A stretch of 64,000 nt of DNA from Xanthostigma xanthostigma (taxonomy: Eukaryota; Arthropoda; Insecta; Raphidioptera; Raphidiidae). The stretch lies in contig OY754467.1 of the NCBI GenBank assembly GCA_963575645.1, forward strand, positions 32,547,108-32,611,107, read 5' to 3'. Below, in pieces: positions 44,783-55,345 of this stretch (the first letter of the stretch is position 1; each line of letters starts with the position of its first letter). The position numbers were made by a program, and so were the translations under genes. The notes below the pieces were generated by a model. It was not told the origin of the DNA, did not search any database, and saw nothing but the letters and a program-made list of their open reading frames with translations.

Positions 44783-45518
44783 TATATTTTATTTAACATA
44801 TTTTGAGGAAAAAATGATAATAAATTCAAGAATAAAGATTTTTGATGAAAAAAGTCTCAGCTTTCAGTTTCTGGTATTTCCCCGATAACGTTAATGTGTG
44901 ACAGTCGTCACAATGTTAATAATTATACACTAGATTTCTAACCTACTACCTATAATATAATAGTGTCTTCTCGGAGCACATGGAGATGGGTTGACCAAGC
45001 CTATAATGTCGGATGTTCTGTATAGGAACCAAACATAATGTATTGAATATAATATTAGTTATTATTAAAATATTGTTTGTTTTCGTTGAGATTATCCTAA
45101 TGTTACGTAATAGACAGCCACTGTGCACAACGCGGAAAATAAGGATTACAAACGGATTATTACATTTTAAGTAATAATAACAAGTAAAGATAAGCTACCG
45201 TTTAATAAACTCTGCGTTTTGATTTTATCTGCGGCCGTTAGAGACAGTTTTGGATTAAGTTAGTTGACTGGTTTTAATTTCATTTAAATCATATTTAAAT
45301 TACGAATATTACCATGCAAAGCTATAATATCTTGATTCCTATTTCATCCGGGTATCTTATTATGGCAATTTTCGATAAAATTTCACATTTTTCCAAATTG
45401 AGCATCTATAAATTTGAGTGTCAAAAGAGCGCATACGTTTCTGTTAAATTTTCTAAAAATGATTAGAAAATGTTTATTGAACAAAGAAAATTTGAGATTT
45501 ATATCTACATAATATATA
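44783..45518. other. AT-rich interval, nothing recognised
   Basis: Nothing supported. Confidence 0.4.
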
Positions 45519-45941
45519 TCTATATAAATATATAAAATTCCCGTGTCACAATTTTGGCCGCGCTAATCTCCGAAACCACTGAACCGATTTTAATAAAGTT
45601 TTGTAAATGTATCTTGCTTGGTGCAACTTACGCTATAGGATAGATTTTATCAAATATTTTGCACAAAATTACGGTGTTTTCTCAAAAAAAAAAATGTATT
45701 AGTAACATGTAGCGACATCTTATAGAATTTACCCAAAGCTATTGGTTCAGAAGAAAACAAAAAAAAAACTGTTTTAGTACCAAGTAGCGACATCTGTTAG
45801 AATTCGTTCAAAGCTATTAGTTCAGAAGCAAATCTGGTAGAATTTTCTCAAAGCTATTAGTTCAGACGACGGGCCGCTAACGAAATACATTTTGCAGAAT
45901 TATATCTATCGTACCCTGGTAAAACCGGGACGGGACGCTAC
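45519..45941 (+). mobile_element. Helitron family B, copy 1
   Basis: TCTATATAAATATATAAAAT, then CCCGTGTCACAATTTTGGCC, to GGGACGGGACGCTAC, between A and T. The final base has changed from R to C. The interior repeats CAAAGCTATTRGTTCAGA three times. Confidence 0.65.
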
Positions 45942-46503
45942 TTATAATATTCAACCATTGTTTATAACCACGATTGAAACTAAACGTTAATAATTCATAA
46001 GCATATACTTAAAATTTGTGACATGCGGTCGGTGAAACCGTGTGACAATTTTAAATGGCTATTAAATATTATAAAATTCAATAAGTCGCAAGGCTTCTGA
46101 GCTCATATATCAATCTCAGCAAACAACAATAATAATAGCTATATATGGCGATCTAACTGCATTTAATAAACCACCGTACAGATACACATCCGTATTCATG
46201 GGTCCCTGGGGGGCGGGATGCATGGCACGCGCCGCCGCCCTCGGCGCACTTTGCGCCCCAATAAATACATCGGACACACGTCGGCAAACGGGTGCCAGTT
46301 TTTGGTTTACCTTGCCGAACTATACCGAATGTTTCCAGTGAAAGTGACACAGAAAAACGAAATAAAAACTATTTAGGTTTATTATTCAGTCAATACTTAA
46401 TATTAGACTTGCACAAGTAACAAAGTTGGTTTGAAATTGGTCAACAATAATCCTGAGGTAAAAATGACCTTTTCCAAACAGAACAGTTTTATAAAAAATG
46501 TTA
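45942..46503. other. interval with a GC-rich patch at ~46190-46300
   Basis: CCCTGGGGGGCGGGATGCAT and GCGCCGCCGCCCTCGGCGC stand out in composition. A 65-codon minus-strand frame crosses it without a domain. Confidence 0.3.
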
Positions 46504-47075
46504 CTTTTTGACGTGATAACGTCTTATAAATTGATGAATCACCAATCTTATAAATTGATAAAACATCGGCTGCATGCACGAAAAAGTGTAACGTTCCTAA
46601 CGGTCGTAACGTTCCGCCTGACCCTGTGCGTGCTTTTCTCGAAAACGGCCCTAACGATTTGGATGAAATTTACTGAAAAGGGATTTTGGGGGGCAAAAAA
46701 TCGTTTTAGCTAGGTCTCATCTCTCGAAAAAATCGTTTTCTTACAAATTTTATCATTATAAAAATCAATTTTTTGACGTATGAAAATACTTAAATATTGT
46801 AAGTAGGTTTTGGAATTTTATATAAACAGTGAAACAATTGTTTTATAAATATTATGACAGCTAATCTTTGAGACTTAAAATAAATACGAAAGAAAGAAAG
46901 TTAAAAAAACAATTATATTATATGGTGAGTTATTTAAATAAATTAAATTAACCTAAATTTGAAGCGAAAGATGCAATATCATAGATTCGAATTATTATAT
47001 AAATTTAGGTTATGTATTACGGAATACGTTATCACGTAAAACTATCGTCCGTAAACCGACTTTACAGACAACCAA
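46504..47075 (+). mobile_element. repeat family with ACGTGATAACGT ends, copy 2
   Basis: Ends as in 35046-35615. Near the left end, TCTTATAAATTGATRAA is duplicated. Confidence 0.6.
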
Positions 47076-48142
47076 TCTTTTTTTATTTTAACGAGTTTTC
47101 CACAAAATAAGAAAGAAATTTTTTAAATACTGTTTGAAAGGTCATCCAGAATCATGGAAACTAAATAATATTTTAAAAGTCTCTTTCTCTCTCAAAAACG
47201 TATAGTATTTTAAATTCTATAAATTTATTATTTGTCGTTCAGCAGAGCGAATAGTTGAGACTTTTAAAATATGGTCATAAAACTTAACGCGTACATCGTT
47301 TCGTTTTGAATTTCAAAATAGATTTGACTCTTTGCACAGTTGCCGGCTGAGTACTTAAATGACTCTTTCTTACTATTTTTTTTTCTTTTATTTAATTCCA
47401 CCAACTACCATATTTTTAACTATTTTTGAAAATAAATTTAAATTTCGAATAGCACTCTCACCAAATCTCACAAGAGAACCTGGAAAGTGTAGGCTAATAG
47501 ACCAGCCGCACTACTTGCAAACATCAACCTTATGGTTTTTGGTAAGTCTCGAGTGTAACAAAAAACCCGGTATATAGTACAATAAATACGTTTTCAAAAT
47601 CAAGAAATAGTACCGACGCGCTGCGCCGTTGAATAGTGTATGCTGTGTGTGTATATCTGGAGCCAATATAACTTTGACAATTGTATAGGAATATTCCTAT
47701 TGCAACAGTATAAGCACCGGAGGGCAATTTGTAAATAGCCAAGTCACGTGGCACAAATACCGGCATTGAAATGTTTTCTCACCAATGCCACGTGGCGGTA
47801 AACAGTTGCGCCCGAGGGGGTGGTCTCCTCTGTTCCGCTTTACCCTATCTCTATCGTTCGATAATAATATACCGCATGTTGTCTAATGTCTATAGGTACC
47901 TACATAGATATTGCTAGGTATTAAAATTGTTAACGAATCTGTGTTTAAAATTTTTATTTAAATACAGACTAGTTGTCGTAATAATAATATAATGTGGTGT
48001 AACTTCGTCTTAATAAAGTGTTTAGGACAGTTTTTTTTTTGCACTACCTCCAATAAAATATCTGGCTTCTATGCATGTAAACAGGCATTACGCATTATGC
48101 ACTAGTGTGGTAAAGTAAAAGTCAACTATTTCTAATAATAAA
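47076..48142. other. interval without recognised features
   Basis: Only short frames. CCACGTGGC-type sites occur at 47740-47800. Confidence 0.4.
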
Positions 48143-48151
48143 AAGAGAAAA

Positions 48152-48713
48152 CATCAAATCCTCTTGGTTTTCGGGGCATATATGCCGTGGTACATTGGTA
48201 TTTCTACCTGACGTTTCGTGTACAACTGCGGTAGACATTATCAAAGGCGATGTGGTCGCGGGCGAAGTGTTGTTCTAGGTTGCTCACAGGTAAGTGTGTC
48301 GACAAGTGCGGTACTTCCGTCTTTTATGGTCAGGGTGCTAGTGTTTTCTGCTCGGTCGTAGTATGCTCTTCTGTGATTGGTCGTTCCATTCAGTGGGTTG
48401 GTATTGCATAGTGCTGGTGTCCAGGTTTTACTTAGATTCAAACCTTCATCTTTCAGATTGAAATTGTTTGTGTATTTCTATGGCCTCTCTGTATATGCGC
48501 GGGTAGTAACTCGATGTTCTGTCTATAACTCTTGTTTCTTCCAAAAGGATTTTATGGTTGTCTAGAGTCAACGTGTGCTCGGCTATTGCAGATACTACCA
48601 CATCGTCTTTGATAATGTCTACCGCAGTTGTAGACGAAACGTCAGGTAGAAATACCAATGGACCACGGCATACAAGCCCGGAAACCAAGAAGATTTGGAG
48701 CAAACACACTCGG
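48152..48713 (-). mobile_element. truncated Penelope-like element with inverted terminal repeats
   Basis: Direct repeats AGAGAAAA flank it (48144-48151 and 48714-48721). Inverted repeats at both ends contain CAAATCYTCTTGG, ATTTCTACCTGACG and CGTCTACAACTGCGG-type blocks, each with the stem GTCTAC/GTAGAC followed by GAAACGTC. A short tail of about 15 nt lies beyond the right arm. Between the arms, on the minus strand, is a Penelope endonuclease C-terminal remnant. The coding strand reads away from the tail. Confidence 0.75.
48241..48600 (-). pseudogene. Penelope endonuclease C-terminal remnant (one frameshift)
   Basis: Minus strand: A-I-A-E-H-T-L-T-L-D-N-H-K-I-L, then Y-Y-P-R-I-Y-R-E-A-I-E-I-H-K, followed in a second phase (shift near 48460) by N-L-S-K-T-W-T-P-A-L and about 55 more residues to a stop at 48241. 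The 'EH...H.I', 'R..REAIEI.K' and 'L...W' pattern is that of the region C-terminal to the GIY-YIG nuclease core in Penelope-like retroelements. The RT domain and the nuclease core are missing. The last 66 residues are also present at 51598-51811. Confidence 0.65.
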
Positions 48714-48726
48714 AGAGAAAAATTCA

Positions 48727-48932
48727 ATTTGTTCTGTTCAGAGACAATAAAGGTTCACTTTTGTTAACATTCTATCACCGCGCGCGCACCAAACGCATCT
48801 ACAAAACAAACTTCAATACATGCATCGTGTGAAGTCAACACATAAAAGCCATCACCAAAACCAGTGCTTTAAAACAAGCAGTTAGATCTAGCAAGGAATC
48901 TAGCGTCAAAATTAGTCTCGTGTGCAGCGGCC
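48727..48932. mobile_element. piggyBac-type MITE, fourth copy, partial
   Basis: It carries TTCAGAGACAATAAAGG and CTCGTGTGCAGCGGCC, with TTAA at 48933-48936. The left end is missing beside the Penelope insertion. Confidence 0.6.
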
Positions 48933-48936
48933 TTAA

Positions 48937-49573
48937 GATTATATTTTGCACAAACTTGACATAAGTGGTATTGAATTTTGGTCGTCGATATGACGTATGT
49001 TTAATTTAGGTACAGTAAATACAGAACTCAAACTGTTTAACATTCAATGCTTTGATCAGCGTGGCGTAGGATGGAGTGGGCCATTTCGTGTTTAAAACTA
49101 TTTACCTATTCGTGATTACTGAAACGTGTAAAATAATGTACTTATATTTCTCTCGTTCTGTTTTCATTGTCAAACTTCTATCGTTTGTAAAATAAATATA
49201 GAAAAATTAATAGTTAGTAATTTGATAAATACGTCTATAAAAACGAATGACAACATTTTACAATATTTGCTCGATTGAATCCGATTTATCATCATACAAA
49301 ATTGCACCCTTTTTAGGGTGGGATTTTTAACATTTATGTATTGGCAGAATCGTTTTCAGTAGGAATAGGAATTTTGTTTTTCATTATTTTTGAAATATCA
49401 ATAGAGATAGAAGGAATTATACTAGATAAAATCTACGACTTTTTACAAATTTTCTGTTATGTAACATAAACAGAATACAAAATAGTATATTACATCACAA
49501 GGGCCGAAAGTTGAATTTTCGGCCCTGCGCGTCATGAGCCCGAGGCGAATTTAAGGCCCGTGTGGTGTATACG
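48937..49573. other. interval without recognised genes
   Basis: A short hairpin GGGCCGAAAGTTGAATTTTC...GGCCC sits at about 49500-49530 and is related to sequence near 25427. Confidence 0.4.
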
Positions 49574-49806
49574 ATTTTTCTTCATATCCGCTCGAAAGTA
49601 TGTACTTTCGTCAGCAGGGACGAAAGATTGACATTTACTCCCAGTGAGAACGGCGGGAGCAAAAAATTTCTCATGCGTATTTTATACTCGTAACTAGGGT
49701 TACCGCTGTCATTTAATATAATAAATAACAGGGAGTAAATTTCAAACTTTCGTCCCTGCTATAAGGGACGAAAGTACGTACTTTCGATCGAGGTATGAAG
49801 AAAAAG
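49574..49806. mobile_element. inverted-repeat element with GAAAGTACGTACTTTC ends
   Basis: CTTCATATCCGCTCGAAAGT and its inverse; GGGACGAAAG and ACTCCC blocks also pair internally. Target duplication unclear. Confidence 0.55.
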
Positions 49807-50568
49807 AATATTTCTATTTTGTAACTATCTTTCTACCATTTCGTTCATACTAGACTCAGGGCCTTACAACCACAGCGTCACTCGTAAAACATTTACGGGC
49901 CCCCACTGTCATCGATTTTAGGGACGCTTCTTTCGCACTGAGGCCCGAAGAGATCAGACTCCATGGTGTGTAAACTTAAAGTTTTGACTGTTCGGTGCCT
50001 TCAATGTGATTCCCACGCTCTGAATGGTGCATGTGTCGATATAGGTCTAATTGTGCGTTGATTGAATGATATTATTATATGTACCTATAAAGCTAAATGC
50101 AACAGTTAAAATAGAATCATTCGGGCCGATAATAGGCGACACAATCTTCCTGTTTAATCTCTATCAGATAACTGCAGTCAGTTGAACAGTATAAACAAGA
50201 ACCAGGCGATCTCTTGTTGTTGCCACCCTATTGCACTAAACCTCACTAGACAGGACTGTACTTTGCATTAAGGGAGTTTCCTCCACATATAAAAAAGATT
50301 AGAATACAGTGAAATTTAGTTTATGAATATTAACCAAATCACGCCATTAAAATTATATTAAATTAATTAAAATATTATGAATATTCGGAGCTTTGTTAGG
50401 AAGAAATTGGAATTTGTATTGTTGGGAAACTCCGAAATTTGTCTTTTTCTTATTATTATTGATCCGAATATTGTACGAGTCGTATAGATCAGATTTTGTT
50501 AAAACTTTGTAAATATTGACAGCAGATATTTACAAAAACTTGTACAAAATGCGAACTTGCTTCGGTAA
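49807..50568. other. interval without recognised features
   Basis: Nothing supported. Confidence 0.4.
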
Positions 50569-50823
50569 TAGTATATTGTGCAACTAGTGCGACAATGCCG
50601 CACGAGTTGCACATACTATTTTTTATTACGAATAAATTAAAATTCCCAGAACAAATGTTCAATTTTAAAATACACATTTTTTGCTGTCACATTCAGTATT
50701 GGTAACTATGGTAACTCTGAATTTGCGTGCGGCAAACAATAATTTCAGTGCGACAAATAAAGTTTTCAACCGTAACAGCATGCGTAAAGATACCACTTTT
50801 CCCGCATGAGTATAATAAAAAAA
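50569..50823 (-). repeat. dispersed repeat, inverted copy of 4511-4799
   Basis: Reverse complement of the same ordered blocks; about 30 bp shorter. Confidence 0.6.
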
Positions 50824-51589
50824 GATGTAATGCGATAAGTACGATATATACTTGTCGAGATGACGTAAAAATCGTTTGGGTGAAATATGGCCACATCGTG
50901 AGCGCGATAAGATTTGAAATGAAATGTGTAGCCCGCGCGTATAGTGAATTTTTTACATTATTGTTGCTACAGTATTACTAAATGTTTATAAAAACAGAAC
51001 TCTCAATCGATAACTTTCCAATAACCGACAGTTTACTCGGCTGACAAGTAATTATTTTCACCAACAAAATGCAAAAGCTATAGTAAAACGTGGAAGTACA
51101 CGAAAAGCAAATCGATATACATAATAATAATAATAATAATAATAATATTTATTTTACCACATTGACAAAAGAGTATATGGCATGTCCATAAAAAAATTTA
51201 GAGTTACATATTAAAAAATTCATTAATGCTATAAAATTCTCTGCTTACTAAATCATTCTTTAACTTACTTTTCATGGTTTGCAATGGCAAAGATTTGATT
51301 TCAACTGTACCGTGTTTAGATTATATTGACTTATTCTAAAGGAAAAAGTGGACCTCAATTTCCATTTTATTAAAAAAAAATATATATACATATAGCAACA
51401 AAATAGTTGTACTAATCGTGTTCAATAAAAATCTGTTCAATTGTTTTCAAGTAATGGTGGTACAGAGAAACAAAGAAAAGGACATCCCGTTGCAATTTGA
51501 TTAGTGTTTATTATAACGAGATCTATGTCTGTAGCCGTTTTCTTTGCAAATTCTTCAGGCATTCGAGTTGTCCATAAACTACAGGGTCC
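50824..51589. other. interval with (TAA)n at 51118-51148
   Basis: About ten copies of ATA/TAA; no other feature. Confidence 0.5.
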
Positions 51590-51893
51590 TATTTCAACCG
51601 GAAAGATGAACGTTTGAATCTAAGTAAAACCTGGATACCAGCACTGTGCACCAACCCATTGAATGGAACGACCAATCACAGAAGAGCATACTACGACCGA
51701 GCAGAGAACACGAGCACGTTGACCATAAAAGAAGGAAGTACCTCACTTGTCGACACACTTACCTGTGAGCAGCTTAGAAGGACACTTCGCCCGCTACCAC
51801 ATCGCCTTTAATAATGTCTACCGCAGTTGTAGACGAAACGTCAGGTAGACATACCAATGGATCACGGCATACAAGTCCGGAAGCCAAGAATAT
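51590..51893 (+). mobile_element. Penelope-like element, 3' fragment
   Basis: Holds the last coding part (51598-51811) and the terminal repeat with GTCTACCGCAGTTGTAGAC and GAAACGTCAGGTAGACATAC, ending near AGCCAAGAA. The 5' part is missing. Confidence 0.65.
51598..51811 (+). pseudogene. Penelope pol C-terminus, second copy
   Basis: L-N-L-S-K-T-W-I-P-A-L through S-L-V-D-T-L-T-C-E-Q to a stop at 51809-51811. It matches the minus-strand frame 48241-48441 at most positions, which shows that this frame was once coding. There is no start or catalytic domain. Confidence 0.6.
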
Positions 51894-52152
51894 TTTTCAG
51901 CTTATTCTTCAAATTATTTTCATTGTGCCAAATAAAATACACGAAAAAAATTACGTAGCTTGACTACCACCCCCTCCCTCCCCTTACGAAGCTCAGCGTA
52001 GCTTTCGAACTGACCCCTCGCTCCCTTCTTGCCCGAGCTACATAGTTTATGGACGCTTCCTTATTCGTTATTGTTGACTGACGAGAGAGTAGGTACTCAC
52101 CAACGGCCTTTTTAAGTCGGCGCCTATGTCAGATAGAGTTACAAAATTCATC
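51894..52152. other. interval without recognised features
   Basis: C-rich stretch CCACCCCCTCCCTCCCC at about 51967; no gene. Confidence 0.4.
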
Positions 52153-52165
52153 ATAAAATAATTCT

Positions 52166-52295
52166 AATCTTTGATTAACGTCTGAATAGAACTCTTCAAA
52201 TAAATAAAATTGTCGACCAATTTTTTTCAGACCATATTTTTATGTAATTTTTGTCAATATATATTTCTGAAAAAAATTGGTCGACAATTTTATTT
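52166..52295 (-). mobile_element. Penelope-derived palindromic element, 13-bp TSD
   Basis: Perfect direct repeats ATAAAATAATTCT at 52153-52165 and 52296-52308. Minus orientation of the 27194-27438 family: the tail (TTGATTAACGTCTGAATAG on the plus strand) is on the left, then arms AAATTGTCGACCAATTTTTT and inverse. The centre is deleted down to about 40 bp. Confidence 0.75.
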
Positions 52296-52329
52296 ATAAA
52301 ATAATTCTGCTTAAAAAATATAAAGAGGA

Positions 52330-52950
52330 GACATCCCTGTCGGGTTGATCGTTCGTCGGCAAGCTATCGCCGCGCGTCAATCCCTTTCCAGTCTGGACGT
52401 ATTGGCCGCGTGCTGGTCAAAGTGTTTGATCCGAAGTGAAAGCGGGCAAACGGGCGATTGAAGTGTGCTCCTCCTCCTTTCTCCTCGCGCGTCCCGACAC
52501 AGCGATAGAACTCTCTGCAAAACGTGTAACGTATGTGCTCGCTCGAGCGTGTCGACGAAAAAACAAGACAACCACCAGTCAGAGTGCACTTTGATCTGTT
52601 CTCCTCCGCCGTTGCTGATGTGCTCGATGCAGCACAAAGGCTTGTTCACGTTCACTTTGAGACGGTTTACAAACGACCAGTGGCGTCGCACAGTGGTCTA
52701 AGGCGACACGAAAGCGATTAAAGTCACTAGATGATGTTGGCGATCACTGTTACCACTTTCGGTGAAGGCACTGTATACCTACAGAAATAAATATCAACTA
52801 GAATAATATGGAATAAATGTAAAAAAAACAAACTTTTTTGATGCCGACCGGGATTCAAACCGGCGAAGTTGTTCGTACTAAGCCTAAATTTATTTTTTCT
52901 TTTCTTAGTAGCTGTTTTTATAAGAAGTTTTATTTTTCATATTTTAGTGA
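52330..52950. other. CpG-rich stretch, possible promoter/untranslated exon
   Basis: From about 52330 to 52720 CpG is frequent (GCAAGCTATCGCCGCGCGTC, CTCGAGCGTGTCGACG), unlike the rest of the window. Frames on both strands (for example 52377-52691 minus) are open but show no domain. At 52840-52880 a tRNA T-arm-like block CCGGGATTCAAACCGG occurs. Confidence 0.3.
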
Positions 52951-52955
52951 CTTAA

Positions 52956-53740
52956 GGTAGTACGAGCACCAAGGCAATTTTAAATAAAAGGCTTGATTTT
53001 TTTATATGAAGTTGGACTAAGTCTAAACCAATTCTGAAAATTTTAGGGGGGGTTGCCCGATTATTTAAATAAATAAATGACTTCAAAAGTAGGTATATTT
53101 AACATTGGCTTTATGGTAAAACGGTAGATGGATGATATGTTTTCATTGATTTCTCCAAAACTAGTCGATGGAAATTAAAAAAAAAACTATTTGAAGTTAA
53201 AACCTTAATAAATTATTGAAAACAAAAAAACCGTTGTGCCCGACTAATTAAAAATATATTTAATTGAAAAGGTTAAATATCTTTTTAATTAGTCGGGCAC
53301 AACGGTTTTTTTTTTGTTTTCAATAATTTATGAAGGTTTTAACTTTATAAATAAAAAATCGCAGGATTGTGGACAAATATTAGATTTATTAATTGTACGA
53401 CGTTTCGTCTATAAAATTTAGACTTTTTCAAGTACAAGTTGAAAATTATAATAATTATATAATAATTTTTAACTTGTACTTGAAAAAGTCTAAATTTTAT
53501 AGACGAAACGTCGTACAATTAATAAATCTAATATTTGTCCACAATCCTGCGATTTTTTATTTATAATTATCTCGATGGACACGATATCTAATATATAGTT
53601 TTAACTTTAATTTAAATAGTTTTTTTTTTAATTTCCACCGACTAGTTTTAGAGAAATCAATGAAAACATATCATCCATCTACCGAAATATAAAAAAAAAT
53701 CAAGCCTTTTATTTAAAGTTGCCTTGGTGCTCGTACTACC
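52956..53740. mobile_element. TTAA-flanked palindromic element
   Basis: GGTAGTACGAGCACCAAGGC and its inverse, with TTAA at 52952-52955 and 53741-53744. The centre (about 53216-53335) is a strong hairpin: CCGTTGTGCCCGACTAATTA and inverse. The right arm is interrupted by the 53348-53597 insertion. Confidence 0.65.
53348..53597 (+). mobile_element. Penelope-derived palindromic element, 12-bp TSD, with internal empty-site control
   Basis: Direct repeats GTTTTAACTTTA at 53336-53347 and 53598-53609. Arms AATAAAAAATCGCAGGATTG and inverse, each with GTCTA...TAGAC then GAAACGTC. After the right arm a tail of about 35 nt (TCTCGATGGACACGATATCT...) precedes the duplication. The uninterrupted left arm of the surrounding palindrome (near 53190-53215) shows the pre-insertion sequence. 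Confidence 0.75.
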
Positions 53741-53886
53741 TTAAAAAAAGATGAATCAATGTTTTTTAATCTTTGGCCCCCGGTCTCAGAAAAAATATAT
53801 TATGGGACAACATTCCGTATCTGATATTTTATTTTTTAAAAATGTACTCTTTGGCGTTTTTAGCGTTAAAATAAGTGTTTAGGTTT

Positions 53887-53998
53887 GGATCTGTACCCGA
53901 CATTTCCACCATTTCAATTGGTATCGGTGTATACCCGGCACTTCCACCATTTCATTAGATCTCGGTGTATACTCGACACTCCTACCATTTTAATCACG
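53887..53998 (+). repeat. three ~38-bp tandem units
   Basis: GTACCCGACATTTCCACCAT, GTATACCCGGCACTTCCACC and GTATACTCGACACTCCTACC begin successive units. Confidence 0.75.
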
Positions 53999-54799
53999 TT
54001 ATAATTAATTAGTAGCACGTTTCTTTGATAGAATAAGGCATAGGTTTTCGACCGCCTACATATGGCCGCTCACTTTTATATTAATTATCAGTTGTGTAAC
54101 ATTCAGCGAACTGCGGAGGGCTTACGTTATTGTAAAGTTACATATATCACGACTTATCGCAAAATAACGCGACAAATGTGGTTCTAAAGGTCGCAAGAAA
54201 ACAAAACTACTGACGGGTTACTTAACAATTTTTTAAATAAATATTTTTATTATGACGAAATATGTTTTTTGTTTTTACTACTTCAATAATAATCGATTTA
54301 TGAATTATCCAGTAAAAAGCATATATTCAAAAAGTTATCTAAATTATTCTCGTACCTACTCTCAGAAAGTTCATATTTCTAATATTTTAGGAAGATTTAT
54401 TGAGCACGTGTGATTTTAAAAATGTATTGTAAATTATAACACATTAAATGTTCTGTCGCTTGAATTCTTGTACGCTACTGAACAAGAAAATTATGATTAT
54501 TATTTGAGGTGAATTTGAGTGGAAAAGTTAAAAGTGGTCCGACTGATTTGTGAAATGTTATTACATTCAAAGCAGGTCTCAGTCTAATAAAATTTTAATT
54601 AATAACAAAGCAATAAGTACCATTTTAATATTTCATCTTTGCTGTTTACTATTTTATATAGCCTTCTGCCAATTCATGTTGTTGATTAATAATAACTAAT
54701 TATATTTAAAACGTAAAGTGAAAATAAACAATTCAAGTTAATATTTATTTATTAATCAAATTCACAAATGCTGGAGAAATGAGGCGACATGTACCTATA
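53999..54799. other. AT-rich interval, nothing recognised
   Basis: Nothing supported. Confidence 0.4.
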
Positions 54800-54864
54800 C
54801 AAAAAAAAGACGGGTTGCACTCTAGGAGTGCCGGCCGAAGTGAAAACCTAGATGTACTTAAACT

Positions 54865-55142
54865 AAATTTCGCTAGTAGCAATATAAGTTACATGCAGTG
54901 CAAAAAATTATAAGCTATAAGCTTTCACAAAACATTAAGAGATGTCGCTATGCATCCAGGTTTCGTAAAACTACACATTTATAAAATTACATGCAGCCAG
55001 TCACTGGATGTAATTTTTTAAATTTGTAGTTTTACGAAACCTGAGTACATGGCGACATCTCTTAAGGTTTTGTTAAAGCTTATAGCTTATAATTTTTTGC
55101 ACTGCATGTAACTTATATTGCTACTGACATCTAGCGAATTTT
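54865..55142. mobile_element. palindromic MITE
   Basis: AAATTTCGCTAG and CTAGCGAATTTT ends; arms of about 120 bp (GTAGCAATATAAGTTACATG and inverse) around a centre near 54998. Confidence 0.6.
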
Positions 55143-55188
55143 AGTATATGTACTGCCGAAGCAAGTACGGTAGACCGTCTCAATAACT

Positions 55189-55212
55189 CGTCAGGGTCAC
55201 GTGACCCTGACG
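55189..55212. repeat. perfect 24-bp palindrome with an E-box centre
   Basis: CGTCAGGGTCAC|GTGACCCTGACG centred on CACGTG. A second palindrome GCGTCAGATCTGACGC follows at about 55264-55279, and a near copy lies between them. Confidence 0.85.
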
Positions 55213-55345
55213 CGTCAGATCTGATGCGAGATTAACAGTTTTTACCCATTACAAAAAAACTGACGCGTCAGATCTGACGCAAGCTTAACATTTTTTACCC
55301 ATTACAAAAAAAGTGTACAACGCCGCTAAAGAAGTTTTCACTTCA

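Larger units (their letters stand above)
54806..55345 (+). mobile_element. 'GACGGGTTGCACTC' repeat family, copy 1, with insertions
   Basis: Begins AAGACGGGTTGCACTCTAGG (hairpin CACTC...GAGTG) and ends GTACAACGCCGCTAAAGAAG, as at 57680-57999. It is enlarged by the palindromic MITE at 54865-55142 and by tandem TTTTTACCCATTACAAAAAA units. Confidence 0.45.

Noticed and set aside
48195..48645. Active hammerhead in the 48-kb Penelope terminal repeats
   Set aside because: The core reads TTGATAA rather than CUGAUGA, so two conserved positions are lost, although the GTCTAC/GTAGAC stem and GAAAC remain.
52377..52691. 104-codon minus-strand ORF in the CpG-rich stretch
   Set aside because: Frames are open on both strands because of base composition, and no domain is visible.
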